A program made the translations under genes and the position numbers. From an uncultured Propionibacteriaceae bacterium (lineage in GTDB: Bacteria; Actinomycetota; Actinomycetes; Propionibacteriales; Propionibacteriaceae): 64,000 nucleotides of DNA. The stretch is from positions 1-64,000 of the forward strand of contig CALIWR010000035.1 of NCBI GenBank assembly GCA_938046585.1, in the 5' to 3' direction. The notes beneath the pieces are model-generated. The model had not been told where the DNA came from. It made no database searches and worked only from the letters and a program-made list of their open reading frames with translations. Shown one piece after another: positions 42,424 to 52,030 of the stretch (its first letter is position 1; every line of letters begins with the position of its first letter).

Positions 42424-43701
42424 GGCGGCCCGGGGGTGCGTCCGGCGCAGCAGCCGTACGACACCGCCAAGCCCTAGCAGCACCGCGCTCGCCTGAGTAA
42501 CCACGTAAAGATCCGGGGCGAAGCGGCGCGCGATGTCGTGGGTCGCCCCGGCACACCGAGGGACGAGGGCCAGCCCGACCGGGGCCGCGCCATGTATCAG
42601 CCCGGCGGCGACCGCCCCTGACCAAGAGGCCTCGCGTCGCACACGTCTGGCCCACAGCAACGAACCCAGCGCCGCGGTAGCCAGGCCGACCAGGCCGGCG
42701 TTGATGGCGGCATGGCGCACCTGGGCAGCCCAGACCGGCAGCTGGTCAGGTTCGCGTCCGGACAGGATCGCGACGATCCCGGCATGCACCCGTGCCATCA
42801 GTGGGGTCGCCACCAGGTAGTCGGTGCCCGGTACCAGCAGAGCGGCCGCCAGCCCCCGGTCGGGCAGCACCACCATCTCGCTCATGTAGTTCTCCACCAG
42901 CCCGGCGTGCCACCACAGCCGCTGCCCAGCATCGGTCCCCACGAACCAGCCGAAGCCGTACCCGACGCCGGCAGTCTGGGTGGGTGCGGTGTCGGTCATC
43001 ATCGCCCGTACGCTCGAGGCCGCCAGCAGGTCTCCGCCATCTCGCAGGAAACACCGCAGATAAGCGCCGAGGTCGACGGCGCTGCTGCTGAGGTAGCCGG
43101 CCGGCGGCTGCTCCCAGGCGTCAGGGCCGGGATAGCGCAACGGCCTGCGCACCGGCACGCCGAACCAGGTAGTGTGCCCCGGCGCTAGCGCGGTGGCACG
43201 GGTATCTTCCCGGCAAGCCGCCGAGGAGGTCATCCCCAGCGGCTCGAAGATCTCCCGACGCAGGTGATCGCCGTAGCGGGTCTGGGTCACGGCCTCGACG
43301 ATCTGGCCCAGCAGGGTGTAGTTGACGTTGGCGTAGCGGTGACGGCCGAGCATGGCGCCGACGGCCGCGTCGCGGCGGCGCTGGCGCGGGCCGAGCCCAC
43401 TGGTGTGCTGCAGCAGCTGCCGTACCGTGACCCGGGCACCGTCGGCCCAGTCAGGCAGGTACGTCACCACCGGGGCGTCCACGTCGATTCGGCCCCGCTC
43501 AACCAGCCGCATGATCGCGGCCGCCGTGAACGACTTGCTGAGCGAGCCGATCACCATAGGGGTACGCGGATCGGCTACCGAGCCGTACGCCCGACGCAGG
43601 AGCTCCCCGTCGCGATCCACCACGACCAGCGCCCCGCCCGGCAGGCCGAGCCGGATCAGCGAATCATGGATAAAGCCCGCCAACCGGTCCAGATCTACCA
43701 C
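42394..43701 (-). CDS. serine beta-lactamase-like hydrolase with C-terminal membrane helices
   Basis: About 435 residues. Class C beta-lactamase/DD-peptidase fold with the SxxK serine in GSLSKSF, YxN-type YANVNY and the HxG motif WWHAGLV. After about residue 330 come three hydrophobic segments, as in membrane-anchored esterase/peptidase relatives. The start GTG 43701 follows the upstream gene's stop after a GAGGCGG site; ATG 43746 would overlap that gene. Substrate unknown; probably acts on cell-wall or ester substrates outside the cell. Confidence 0.85.
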   Translation of the reverse strand: MVDLDRLAGFIHDSLIRLGLPGGALVVVDRDGELLRRAYGSVADPRTPMVIGSLSKSFTAAAIMRLVERGRIDVDAPVVTYLPDWADGARVTVRQLLQHTSGLGPRQRRRDAAVGAMLGRHRYANVNYTLLGQIVEAVTQTRYGDHLRREIFEPLGMTSSAACREDTRATALAPGHTTWFGVPVRRPLRYPGPDAWEQPPAGYLSSSAVDLGAYLRCFLRDGGDLLAASSVRAMMTDTAPTQTAGVGYGFGWFVGTDAGQRLWWHAGLVENYMSEMVVLPDRGLAAALLVPGTDYLVATPLMARVHAGIVAILSGREPDQLPVWAAQVRHAAINAGLVGLATAALGSLLWARRVRREASWSGAVAAGLIHGAAPVGLALVPRCAGATHDIARRFAPDLYVVTQASAVLLGLGGVVRLLRRTHPRAADNFIKPDSR

Positions 43702-43711
43702 GCTAGCCGCC

Positions 43712-44002
43712 TCAGTCGGACTGGACGACCTCGAAACCGGACACATCGATGCTCATCCCGCGACGCTGGTCGTCCTCATGCCCACCAGCTGGACGAGCAT
43801 CGCGCCAGGCGAGGTAGTGCTCGCGGCTGTCCCACCGGGTCACGACAAGGTAGCGGCTTTCCCCTTCCACCGGGCGCAGCAACTCGAAACCGAGGAAGCC
43901 AGTGGCCTGGTCGACGGCACGCTTACGGGCGGCGAACCGCCGCTCGATCTCTTCCTCAGCACCCTCGGGATAGGTCAGGGCCGTGATGTTCACGAAAGTC
44001 AT
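43712..44002 (-). CDS. MhuD/IsdG-like heme-degrading (ABM domain) protein
   Basis: 96 residues from ATG 44002 (MTFVNITALTYPEGAEEEIE), preceded by GAGGAGAT. Antibiotic biosynthesis monooxygenase fold close in sequence to mycobacterial MhuD: conserved FVNI near the start, FAARKRAVDQATGFLGF, ELLRPVEGESRYLVVTRW and a later His in AGGHEDDQ at about the heme-ligand position. IsdG/MhuD enzymes open heme to release iron. It could instead be a generic ABM protein. The ORF upstream of ATG 44002 is unrelated sequence. Confidence 0.8.
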   Translation of the reverse strand: MTFVNITALTYPEGAEEEIERRFAARKRAVDQATGFLGFELLRPVEGESRYLVVTRWDSREHYLAWRDARPAGGHEDDQRRGMSIDVSGFEVVQSD

Positions 44003-44200
44003 CTCGATCTCCTCTCGACTGGTTCGCGACCACGACACGCCATACTCTAGCTGCACCACCAACGCACCATGATCAAACCTTGAGACCAAGGGCCCGGGGC
44101 ACATGTACGGTGAGACCGGCCTCGATCATGTAGACATCACATCCACTCTCGGATCTGCCGCACATCGCATTCTGCCCCGTACGCCCATACGATTACTTCT

Positions 44201-44845
44201 TCAAGCCAAGGCGGAGATGAGTGATACGAGATGGAGGGACCGCAGAATACAGGAGCTTGCCACGCATACCTCCATAAGTGGAGTCGAGTGAACCAGGATC
44301 CGAAGCCGTCGATTTGCCCTATCGAGGTAAACACAGTCATCGCGTTGAAGGTCGTCGAACCGCAGTGGCGGGCTCGCCGAATATGCGCCGGCCTTGAATA
44401 GCGCCTCGAATCGGCAAAGCCCCTTCTCGTCGAGGACTCCCGTCGGGCTCCCTTGAGTCACTCGACGGGAGATGATGTCGATCCCGATCGCCCGACGTGC
44501 GACCGCGGCCGCCACCAGGCCATCATGGTGGGCCCAGGACACCTCATATCCTCGAGGATCCTCGACAACAGGCCTTCCGTGAGGACCACCGCACCTATCA
44601 CATGACTGCCAGATACGGATATCCGATATCGCCGTTTCGGCGACAGTTGCCAGCAGAAGTCTCACCAAGATCCGTGCCGCCCGGAAATCCATGCGATCTG
44701 CTCTTCTCCCGAGCGCCAGACATCTGTCATTCTCTTCTGGACTGAGAGGTGATTCTGGAGCACGAGCAAGGACGTCACCACTGGTAGCAACCACATAGGC
44801 GCCATCGCACCCATATGCCGACTCACACACGAACACGTTTCTCAC
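44201..44845 (-). CDS. 4'-phosphopantetheinyl transferase (Sfp type)
   Basis: 214 residues. Sfp-type features: DFRAARILVRLLLA, CDRCGGPHGRPVV, the hallmark VSWAHHDGLVAAAVARRAIGIDI with the Mg-binding Asp region. The usual WxxKEA(Y/F)xK motif is degenerate (FEALFKAGAYSAS): the glutamate after lysine is absent. It overlaps the carboxylic acid reductase gene by 23 bp and should load coenzyme A phosphopantetheine onto that enzyme's carrier domain. Reduced activity is possible given the missing residue. Confidence 0.82.
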   Translation of the reverse strand: MRNVFVCESAYGCDGAYVVATSGDVLARAPESPLSPEENDRCLALGRRADRMDFRAARILVRLLLATVAETAISDIRIWQSCDRCGGPHGRPVVEDPRGYEVSWAHHDGLVAAAVARRAIGIDIISRRVTQGSPTGVLDEKGLCRFEALFKAGAYSASPPLRFDDLQRDDCVYLDRANRRLRILVHSTPLMEVCVASSCILRSLHLVSLISALA

Positions 44846-47800
44846 CGGGAGATCGGAAATTTATGTCGAAAACAAACTCGATGTCCCTCATCGTTTTCAG
44901 GATGAACTCGCGATCCAATGACCTGACCAGGTCGACGTTCCCTGTCTCGGCCAGTGCGGCGGCGAAATTAGATGAATTGATAAGCGATCCCCGAATAGGA
45001 ATCTCTGGAGTTTGGAACCCATCCAAGAGAGGCAGCAACGAGGCACGTCTGTCGTCATCATCGAGAACGCCAAGAGCCATACGGAATCGCTCAAACCACT
45101 TCGCGTACGTACCCATGGGCGTGAGACTCACCCCAGCCTCGATCATCCAGTCCACGAATCGGTCGAGCGAGATCCCATCGTCGAATGGATTGACGAGATG
45201 ATAGGTCTGATACCCGGAAGTCCCATTGTGCATAAGAGTGGCGATTGCATGACTGACGATATCCACCGGGAGGCCATCATAGTGCGCATTCTCTCCGTCA
45301 GTCATGTAGAAGGAGGGAGGCACAATCCCTGTCCGCATGAGACTGAAAAGAAGACGTGTGTAAGTATCGGGGACGTTAATCTGTCCAGGGTGATACGAGT
45401 GCGCCAGGATCATGCTGGCGCGGAACACGGTAACAGGAAGTGCGTACTGGCTGTGGGCATCTCGGAGCAACACCTCGCTGGCCCATTTAGTGGCAGCGTA
45501 CCCATTCACAATTCCTCCCGTGGCACGGACCTCAGGAAGTGCCTCGCGAATGTCCACTGACTCATCCAAGGGATCTGCCTCCCGAGACAGGAGAGCCGTC
45601 GCAATACTCGACATGAAGGTAATGGGCTTCATAGGTCCGGTAAGCGCAAGCCGCAGCACCTCGGCAGTACCTGCGACGTTGGGAGCGAACAATTCCCGAT
45701 AAGCAAGTGCATGATTAACCATCGCACCTGCGTGCAGGATATGAGTGATGCCGCGCGCGAGACTCTCCCACATCGTCTCGTCGAGTCCGAGTCTCGGTTC
45801 TGCAAGGTCGCCAGCAAGTACCTCAAGGTTATCAGAGAAACTGTCGAACTCAGCAAGGAGTTCCGGCGAGGTAGAGAAGGCGGATCGCAGCCGCGTCCTG
45901 GCAGCATCATCGCTGTTCGCTCTGACCAGGCATGTGACGCGGCGCGTTGTGCCGGAGAAACGACGGAGCCATTCTAGGCAGAGGAACCGCCCGAGAAAGC
46001 CGCTGGCACCGGTAATCAGAACTGACCGAGGAGTGTCATGAACGACAGCGTTCGGCTGGATCTTCGTTCTCGCGGAAAGGAATTTGGAGATTGTGAGGTC
46101 ACTAGCCAGCAGAAGATCTTCACTCATACCATGAATGTCATCGAATGTAGTCAGCCATTCATTCTGCATCCTCTTGACATTGATATAGCCGGCAAGATCT
46201 GCCAATGAATTAGATTCACTGACAAGGACATCGACTGGAATAAGCAGATCGTAGATCTGAGCTAGCAGTCGAGACAGGTGGACAGCTGTCAGAGAATCAC
46301 CCCCAAGACTGCGGAATCTGGTCGTCATCCGAATGGTTTCGGGATCGATCTGCAATGTCAGGGCAGCTGCGATACGAACTGTGTCTTCAGTATCATTATT
46401 TGCCCCATGAGTGATAAGTTCAGCGAGAACACCTTCCCGGTTGGCGGCAAGTTCGTCGTAGATCGCGTCGAGCCGCGGGCGATATCGCTCCAGGAGGCGG
46501 GGGCGAACAGGCTTGCGATGATCCGACAGCAACCCATTCTCCTCGGAAAAAGGTTCTGCCTCAATGATGACTGCGGCGGGCACCTCGTAGGAATTCAGGT
46601 TCTCCTGTTCTGCCACATTTCGGAACTCGTTGAGAATCCTTCGAGACACAAGAATACTATCTTCACCTGCCGTTGTCTGCAGAGTAGAATCGTTGAGTAC
46701 CGCGACAGCAAGGATAGCCGATTGATCACTCCGTCCGTAGAGGAACACCTGACGGAGCAACGAGCTTCGTGCGACGTAGACGGCCTCCAGCGACGGGAGC
46801 GCAACAAACTCACCCTGCGCGAGTTTGATGATGGCATTCTTCCGATCGATGATACGAATAGAACCATCCGGGTCGACGGCAGCGATATCACCAGTTCGAT
46901 AGTAACCATCCTCCGTGAAGATCATAGGATTAAGGTCAGGACGATTGAAGTATCCAGAGACGGTGGATGTGCTCTTAATAAGAAGCTCTCCTCGCGCAGC
47001 AGGTCGGTCCGATCGGAAATAGCCGAGTTCTGGGACATCATCGAGACGATAATCAATAACTGGCGGGCTGAGGAATCGCCCATCCGCAAGGACCCCACCG
47101 ATCTCTGTCGTACCATAGAGCTCATGGAGTTCGATCCCCAGCAGAAGCTCCATGAACGCCTTAAGTTCTGCCGAGACCGGCGCCGAGGTACAACTCGCCC
47201 ACTCCACCCGGCCGCCGAGCACGGACACACGCATGTCATCAAGGATCTGACGAACATTCGTATCATCGCCATCATGGGAGCCGACTCGACGCTGGTATTC
47301 CTGATGAAGAAGCTCGCATACCCGAGGCACGAGGGAAAGTTCCGTCGGGCGAGCTAAAGCGAGATCCTCGAAGAAGTTCGACAGGTTCGTCGTGGAGGCG
47401 AAGTACGTGATACCACCGCGTGAAAGGGTACTGCGAACCGACGAGTGGCCAGCCACGTGGCTCATAGGCATGTAATGGAAGCTTGCGACATGGGCCTTCT
47501 CGGCAAAGAACTCCGACCAGCCCTCTCCACCCCACATCTCGCCAACAAGCCTTGCGGAATACATGGCTCCCTTCGGTTCACCCGTACTCCCTGACGTATA
47601 GAGAAGCATGGCCAGATGATCATCGTCAACCCGATTCGGTTCCCATTCCAGAATGGAATCAAGATTCAGCGGCTCGGGGGTAATACGAGCACTGTGGATG
47701 GACTTCTGAAGGGCTTCTCGATGTCCAGATTCGCCTCCACGATAGTCGAGGATGAGTATCCGTTCGATCGTGCTGATATGCGAGATGATATCGTCGACAC

Positions 47801-48203
47801 GATCCAGTAAATCGACAGACACTACAAGGAGACGCGGAGTCGTCTCCTCCAAGATGGCCAGGTGCTGTGTCATCGATCCGCTCGTCTGTAGCGGAACCGT
47901 CGTAATGCCGATGAGATTGCACGCAAAATCGACGGTCGTGAAGTCGATCCCCGGGTACCCGAGCAACGCGGCCCGGTCACCGCTTCTGAGGCTCCCTCTG
48001 CCGGCCTGCTTGCACAGCTGCACGGAAACGGCTTCAACACGACGGCGAAGCTCTCCGTACGTCAAGACGTTGTATCGACTCAGGAGTTCGACGCCCATCC
48101 GTTCCCGATCTGAATTCGATTTCGGGATTGGCCGACGATCTGCAAGTGCAGGCCTACCAGAAAAGCGATCAAGGATCGACATCATCTGTACATTAAGCTG
48201 CAT
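44823..48203 (-). CDS. car: carboxylic acid reductase (A-T-R)
   Basis: About 1126 residues with the full CAR layout. The adenylation domain (about 1-610) has SGDRAALLGY, TTVPLQTSGSMTQ, the P-loop YTSGSTGEPKGAMY, YMPMSHVAGH, PPVIDYRLDDVPELGYF, DGYYRTGDI and KLAQGEFVALPSLEAV, all characteristic of CARs. The carrier domain has LGGDSLTAVHL (phosphopantetheine Ser). The reductase domain has the NADPH loop GASGFLGRFL and YAATKWASEVLL (catalytic Tyr-Lys). It converts a carboxylate to an aldehyde with ATP and NADPH. The ATG at 48203 has GGGAG 6 nt upstream; ATG 48209 is possible. It lies 85 nt after phzE, so the probable substrate is a Phz-pathway acid (inference). Confidence 0.92.
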   Translation of the reverse strand: MQLNVQMMSILDRFSGRPALADRRPIPKSNSDRERMGVELLSRYNVLTYGELRRRVEAVSVQLCKQAGRGSLRSGDRAALLGYPGIDFTTVDFACNLIGITTVPLQTSGSMTQHLAILEETTPRLLVVSVDLLDRVDDIISHISTIERILILDYRGGESGHREALQKSIHSARITPEPLNLDSILEWEPNRVDDDHLAMLLYTSGSTGEPKGAMYSARLVGEMWGGEGWSEFFAEKAHVASFHYMPMSHVAGHSSVRSTLSRGGITYFASTTNLSNFFEDLALARPTELSLVPRVCELLHQEYQRRVGSHDGDDTNVRQILDDMRVSVLGGRVEWASCTSAPVSAELKAFMELLLGIELHELYGTTEIGGVLADGRFLSPPVIDYRLDDVPELGYFRSDRPAARGELLIKSTSTVSGYFNRPDLNPMIFTEDGYYRTGDIAAVDPDGSIRIIDRKNAIIKLAQGEFVALPSLEAVYVARSSLLRQVFLYGRSDQSAILAVAVLNDSTLQTTAGEDSILVSRRILNEFRNVAEQENLNSYEVPAAVIIEAEPFSEENGLLSDHRKPVRPRLLERYRPRLDAIYDELAANREGVLAELITHGANNDTEDTVRIAAALTLQIDPETIRMTTRFRSLGGDSLTAVHLSRLLAQIYDLLIPVDVLVSESNSLADLAGYINVKRMQNEWLTTFDDIHGMSEDLLLASDLTISKFLSARTKIQPNAVVHDTPRSVLITGASGFLGRFLCLEWLRRFSGTTRRVTCLVRANSDDAARTRLRSAFSTSPELLAEFDSFSDNLEVLAGDLAEPRLGLDETMWESLARGITHILHAGAMVNHALAYRELFAPNVAGTAEVLRLALTGPMKPITFMSSIATALLSREADPLDESVDIREALPEVRATGGIVNGYAATKWASEVLLRDAHSQYALPVTVFRASMILAHSYHPGQINVPDTYTRLLFSLMRTGIVPPSFYMTDGENAHYDGLPVDIVSHAIATLMHNGTSGYQTYHLVNPFDDGISLDRFVDWMIEAGVSLTPMGTYAKWFERFRMALGVLDDDDRRASLLPLLDGFQTPEIPIRGSLINSSNFAAALAETGNVDLVRSLDREFILKTMRDIEFVFDINFRSPGEKRVRV

Positions 48204-48288
48204 TATCATCTCCCGTGGTTTTGCTCTCGGAAAGGGACTGCTTTTAGCATTCGAGGTATCACGTCTGTTCTTACCATGCCATCCACCA

Positions 48289-50115
48289 TCAAGATGAGGA
48301 ATAGATTGGTGTATCTACCTTAGAGAGGAGTACTTCAAGGGACATCTGGAGCACTCTGGAGCCGTCGACACTCAAGACGGATTCTGGATGGAATTGAAAT
48401 CCGATCAGATTTTCGGTTCTCACCGCGTGAATTTCTCCAGTCCGGGAATCAGATACAACTTTCACAGTAGGGTCACTGTCCGGTGAAACGTATGCACAGA
48501 AGGAGTTATAGAAGCCGACGCGCACATCCTCGCCGAACAGTCGGATGCTGCGCTGACTTCCCTGGTTTGGCTGCGGTAACCGCCGAACAGGAAAACCGAG
48601 TTCACGACATACGAGTTGATGCGAGAGACATACAGCGAGTGTTGGGGTATGGCGTTCGAGCACTGCGCGTCTCGCAAGATCGTGGGCCAACCTTATGCGC
48701 AGATCATCCTCATCATTGGGATCACCAGGGCCCGGGCCAAGCACGAGCAGATCTGCACCTTTCAGCTCCGCGTCGGTCGGCCTTCTGGTCAGCACCTGAA
48801 CAGCAAGATTCCATGAGCGAAGATGGGCAGCGAGCATCCCGGTGAAACGATCTTCGTAATCTACCACCAATGCTTTCATCCCACTATATAAAGCTCCCTG
48901 TAAGGAAGTTAATTGCTCCTTACTCCAGAAGGATGAGATTTCAGTCTTTCGACTCTCGAGGAATTCTCGACCAAATCTAGTGAGAGTATCTCGCTGCTTG
49001 TTCGAAAACCCCGCAAGAACAGAACTTACTTTGGCCTTTGTCTCGGCTGCCTCCAATACCGGATTGGAATCTCTGACGATAGTAGAGCCGACGGGGATGG
49101 AGACATCCCCCGAGTCCTCGATGCATGCCGTACGAATCAGGATCGCCGAATCAAATCCCCCCGATTCATCGTCGAAAACGTGGGCGAGGACCCCACCAAG
49201 ATATCCGCGAGCACTCAAGTCATGGCGCTCAGCCATTCGGAAGGCGGATTCCAGGGGGCTTCCGAGAATCGTGGGAGCAATCAGCGATCTGTAAATCGCA
49301 GTTGCCCAGTTCAACGAACTATAGCCGTGGATGAAGCATTCTGTATGCGCAAGGTTAGACATAAATCGCAGCTGCGGCCCGGAGAACCAAGGCCGCTCGT
49401 CGCAGATATCAGTCATGACCTTGAGTTCCTCATCGACCACCATGTAGAGTTCGTTGCGTTCCTTCGGGTTCTGGAGAAACTCACGCAGTGACTCTTCATC
49501 CGGGCCGCTATTCGGGTATCGGTAGGTGCCAGAGATAGGATTCATTGTCGTGAATCCATTACCCGCCCGGTGGAGATGCATTTCGGGGGTGGCACCAATC
49601 AACGTATGGTCTGGATAGTGAACAAGAAATGTCCAATAGGCTCCAGTCTCAGCGCTCAGAAGCGAGTGGAAGATCGATACCTCAGTAGGAATATCTCGTC
49701 TGTCAACATGACCGTGATATGTCCGGTGCAGCACGAAATTGGAACCATGCCCGGCGCAGATTTCATCATCGATGACTGCTTTCACCTGATGAGCGTATTC
49801 TCGATCGTTAACGTCGAAGCAACCATTGCGCAATTCAATCGGGTTGGGCTCGGTCTCCGCGAGAAATTTAGAAAGAGAAATTTCCTCATGGTGGAGGACT
49901 CGCATCGCTGAGATGTGCTGACGCGAACTCTGCTCAATTTCCGACATCGGACGATCACCCCATAACGCTTGGCGAAAGGGGATCGCCACGATCATCTCTC
50001 CCGGCTGTAATCTCGCCTGATCGAGGTCGTCGAAGAGCATAGATACTCCAATATATCGATGTACCACACCGTCTTTCATAATGAGAGCGAAGGCTTCATT
50101 GTGATCGTTATCCAT
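48289..50115 (-). CDS. phzE: 2-amino-2-deoxyisochorismate synthase
   Basis: 608 residues from ATG 50115, which overlaps the phzD stop (ATGGATAA). N-terminal chorismate-binding domain (about 1-400; GATPEMHL, NPISGTYRYP, GYLGGVL) fused to a C-terminal class I glutamine amidotransferase with nucleophile Cys in AVCLSHQLVC and the His-Glu pair in FQFHPESVLS. This order and length match PhzE, which makes ADIC from chorismate and glutamine-derived ammonia. An anthranilate synthase TrpEG fusion is the alternative, but adjacency to phzC and phzD favours PhzE. Confidence 0.92.
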   Translation of the reverse strand: MDNDHNEAFALIMKDGVVHRYIGVSMLFDDLDQARLQPGEMIVAIPFRQALWGDRPMSEIEQSSRQHISAMRVLHHEEISLSKFLAETEPNPIELRNGCFDVNDREYAHQVKAVIDDEICAGHGSNFVLHRTYHGHVDRRDIPTEVSIFHSLLSAETGAYWTFLVHYPDHTLIGATPEMHLHRAGNGFTTMNPISGTYRYPNSGPDEESLREFLQNPKERNELYMVVDEELKVMTDICDERPWFSGPQLRFMSNLAHTECFIHGYSSLNWATAIYRSLIAPTILGSPLESAFRMAERHDLSARGYLGGVLAHVFDDESGGFDSAILIRTACIEDSGDVSIPVGSTIVRDSNPVLEAAETKAKVSSVLAGFSNKQRDTLTRFGREFLESRKTEISSFWSKEQLTSLQGALYSGMKALVVDYEDRFTGMLAAHLRSWNLAVQVLTRRPTDAELKGADLLVLGPGPGDPNDEDDLRIRLAHDLARRAVLERHTPTLAVCLSHQLVCRELGFPVRRLPQPNQGSQRSIRLFGEDVRVGFYNSFCAYVSPDSDPTVKVVSDSRTGEIHAVRTENLIGFQFHPESVLSVDGSRVLQMSLEVLLSKVDTPIYSSS

Positions 50116-50773
50116 AAGATAGCCCCAACTCTTCGAGTGCCGCTCCTGTGGGTAGCACTCGCGCCGATGTTCGAGCGGCGTAATCAAGCGCGCGAAGGTG
50201 CTGAATCCTATCGAAGTCGGCGACAGCATCCGCGAGCACGAAAGTCTCAAGATCCCTCATATAGGAATCGATCGCAGTGACGAGTACTCCGACATGCGCA
50301 TAGATGCCACAGATAATCAGTTGATCACGCCCTTTTCCTCGAATGAAATCATCCAGTGATGTCCGAGCGAATGCCGAGTATCGCCATTTCTCGAGCACAA
50401 GATCATCGGGCTGAGGGGCAAGCCTGCCGATAATCATTCGATGTTCCGGAGAGGCGGCCATTCCTGGCCCCCAGAAATCCTTCAAGAGCCCTCGCTGCTC
50501 TGGGGTCATGCTGCCGGGCTGTGCGGTATACACTATAGGGATCCTCAGTCGCCGAGCCATCTTCATCGCCTGCTCAATGTTATTAATGAGGTCGATGGCC
50601 GGCTGCCGTATTAGATCGAAGCGCTCAAGAAAATACCGCTGCATGTCGTGAATCAGCAGAACCGATCTTTGCACTGAAACCTGCCACGGAACAAGCGGCG
50701 CAGAGTACTCTGAATTTTTTGGCATGTCGTACCGGATTCCCTGAGCGGAATCCCAATGGGCATTATTTGACAT
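50108..50773 (-). CDS. phzD: isochorismatase (ADIC hydrolase)
   Basis: 221 residues from ATG 50773 (a TTG at 50779 would add two residues and overlap phzC). Very close to PhzD: nucleophilic-site Asp in LIHDMQRYF, TAQPGSMTPEQRGLLKDFWG, Lys in LEKWRYSAF, and CGIYAHVG, where glycine replaces the cysteine nucleophile of amidase-type relatives, as in true PhzD. It hydrolyses ADIC to trans-2,3-dihydro-3-hydroxyanthranilate and pyruvate. Coupled to phzC and phzE. Confidence 0.95.
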   Translation of the reverse strand: MSNNAHWDSAQGIRYDMPKNSEYSAPLVPWQVSVQRSVLLIHDMQRYFLERFDLIRQPAIDLINNIEQAMKMARRLRIPIVYTAQPGSMTPEQRGLLKDFWGPGMAASPEHRMIIGRLAPQPDDLVLEKWRYSAFARTSLDDFIRGKGRDQLIICGIYAHVGVLVTAIDSYMRDLETFVLADAVADFDRIQHLRALDYAARTSARVLPTGAALEELGLSYG

Positions 50774-50775
50774 TC

Positions 50776-51969
50776 TCAATCCCTAATCCTCCAGTGACTG
50801 AGCACCTCGACAGCCTGCTCCACGGTGAGTCGCGGATCACACAGAGTCGTGTATGGATCGTCTCTGCTTCGGAGATCGTCCGGCCCGCGCAGACATTCCC
50901 GAACAGCATCAATGGTTGTTTCCAGATGCACACCACCTGCACGGATGTCTTCGGCCATGGCGGCATCTTGAAATGCCGTCAGCTCGCGAATGATGGCTTC
51001 GATATATCGGGTCTTTCGTCCATCCGATGCGGTGACGGTGTTGGCATGCATTGGGTCGCTCATCCAGATCGGCTGGTGTCCCTCGCGTTGCACCCCCTCC
51101 ATAAGGGCAGGAAGACGATCGATAGCATCTCCCATTCGAACGATCAGCGTCAGTTTTCCGGGCTGCCGTTTCGGGTCGATGCGATCCATGATCGCGCGAA
51201 GATCATCCTCAGTTGTGGACGCGCTGATCTTGTAGCCAATAGGATTGATGATCCGGGATGCCAGTTCGACATGGGCATGATCGAGCTGGTTCGTGCGTGC
51301 GCCCAGCCAGATCGTGTGCGCCGATGACAACATGACTTCTCCGCGAGCAGTGGCCCGTAACTGGGGAATCTCGTAGTCCAAGACCAGAGCCTCATGGCTA
51401 CTCCATACCGGCGGTCCGTCGTGATTACGAAGGTGGGACATGATCGCTGTGGCTGCAGACAGTGCCCGGATCATCCGCCCGGGTTCATGGCGTCGCGCTC
51501 GCACCGATGGGAACGGGTCATTCACCAAGGCGCCACGATATATAGGTAATGACGATCCGTCTACCAGTTCGTGGGTTTGGGAACGAGGTTTAGCGAACTG
51601 CCCCCCGATCCGCCCGATCTGCACGACGGGCTTGCCGCTCTTCGATTCGAGTGTCTCTGCCATCGTGAAGAGTGCCTGCACTTTGGCGGAAATGATTCCG
51701 GCCGTCGTATCAGTAATCGGTTCAGCACAGTCGCCAGCTTGAAGAACAACGGCCATACCACTAGCGACATCAGCCAGTTGTGCCCGTAGGTCCATGATTT
51801 CCTCTTCGGATACCAGTGGGGCGCTGGCGCCGAGTATGGCCATGACCTCCCCGCGCGCTTCTCGACATTCCCATGTCGGCTGTTCCTGAGCAGGTCGCGA
51901 GGCGATGCTGTCCCGAGCCTCAGTTAGGTTATCGAAACCGGAATCGATCATTGTATCGATCATGATCAC
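50776..51969 (-). CDS. phzC: 3-deoxy-7-phosphoheptulonate synthase, class II (dedicated copy)
   Basis: 397 residues, shorter than the roughly 460-residue housekeeping AroG/AroH class II enzymes and like PhzC. Metal and substrate motifs: VLQAGDCAE, GRIGGQFAKPRS, WSSHEALVLDYE, HTIWLGARTNQLDHAHVE, and a late GGVHLE. It feeds the shikimate pathway for this cluster. AGGAG is 4 nt before GTG 51969; ATG 51963 is also in range. First of the phzC-D-E-car-ppt run, 61 nt after the exporter gene. Confidence 0.93.
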   Translation of the reverse strand: MIMIDTMIDSGFDNLTEARDSIASRPAQEQPTWECREARGEVMAILGASAPLVSEEEIMDLRAQLADVASGMAVVLQAGDCAEPITDTTAGIISAKVQALFTMAETLESKSGKPVVQIGRIGGQFAKPRSQTHELVDGSSLPIYRGALVNDPFPSVRARRHEPGRMIRALSAATAIMSHLRNHDGPPVWSSHEALVLDYEIPQLRATARGEVMLSSAHTIWLGARTNQLDHAHVELASRIINPIGYKISASTTEDDLRAIMDRIDPKRQPGKLTLIVRMGDAIDRLPALMEGVQREGHQPIWMSDPMHANTVTASDGRKTRYIEAIIRELTAFQDAAMAEDIRAGGVHLETTIDAVRECLRGPDDLRSRDDPYTTLCDPRLTVEQAVEVLSHWRIRD

Positions 51970-52030
51970 TAGTCTCCTCTCGAATAGAGCATAAGTTGGT
52001 TCACACAGCTTGCTCGTCGTAGATTGGCGC

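Noticed and set aside
50115..50250. N-terminal extension of phzE to 50250
   Set aside because: The added 45 residues overlap phzD coding sequence and do not resemble PhzE; ATG 50115 overlaps the phzD stop in the usual coupled way.
48289..51969. Reading the locus as a complete phenazine cluster
   Set aside because: Only phzC, phzD and phzE are present; phzF, phzA/B and phzG are absent from the window, and a CAR takes their place.
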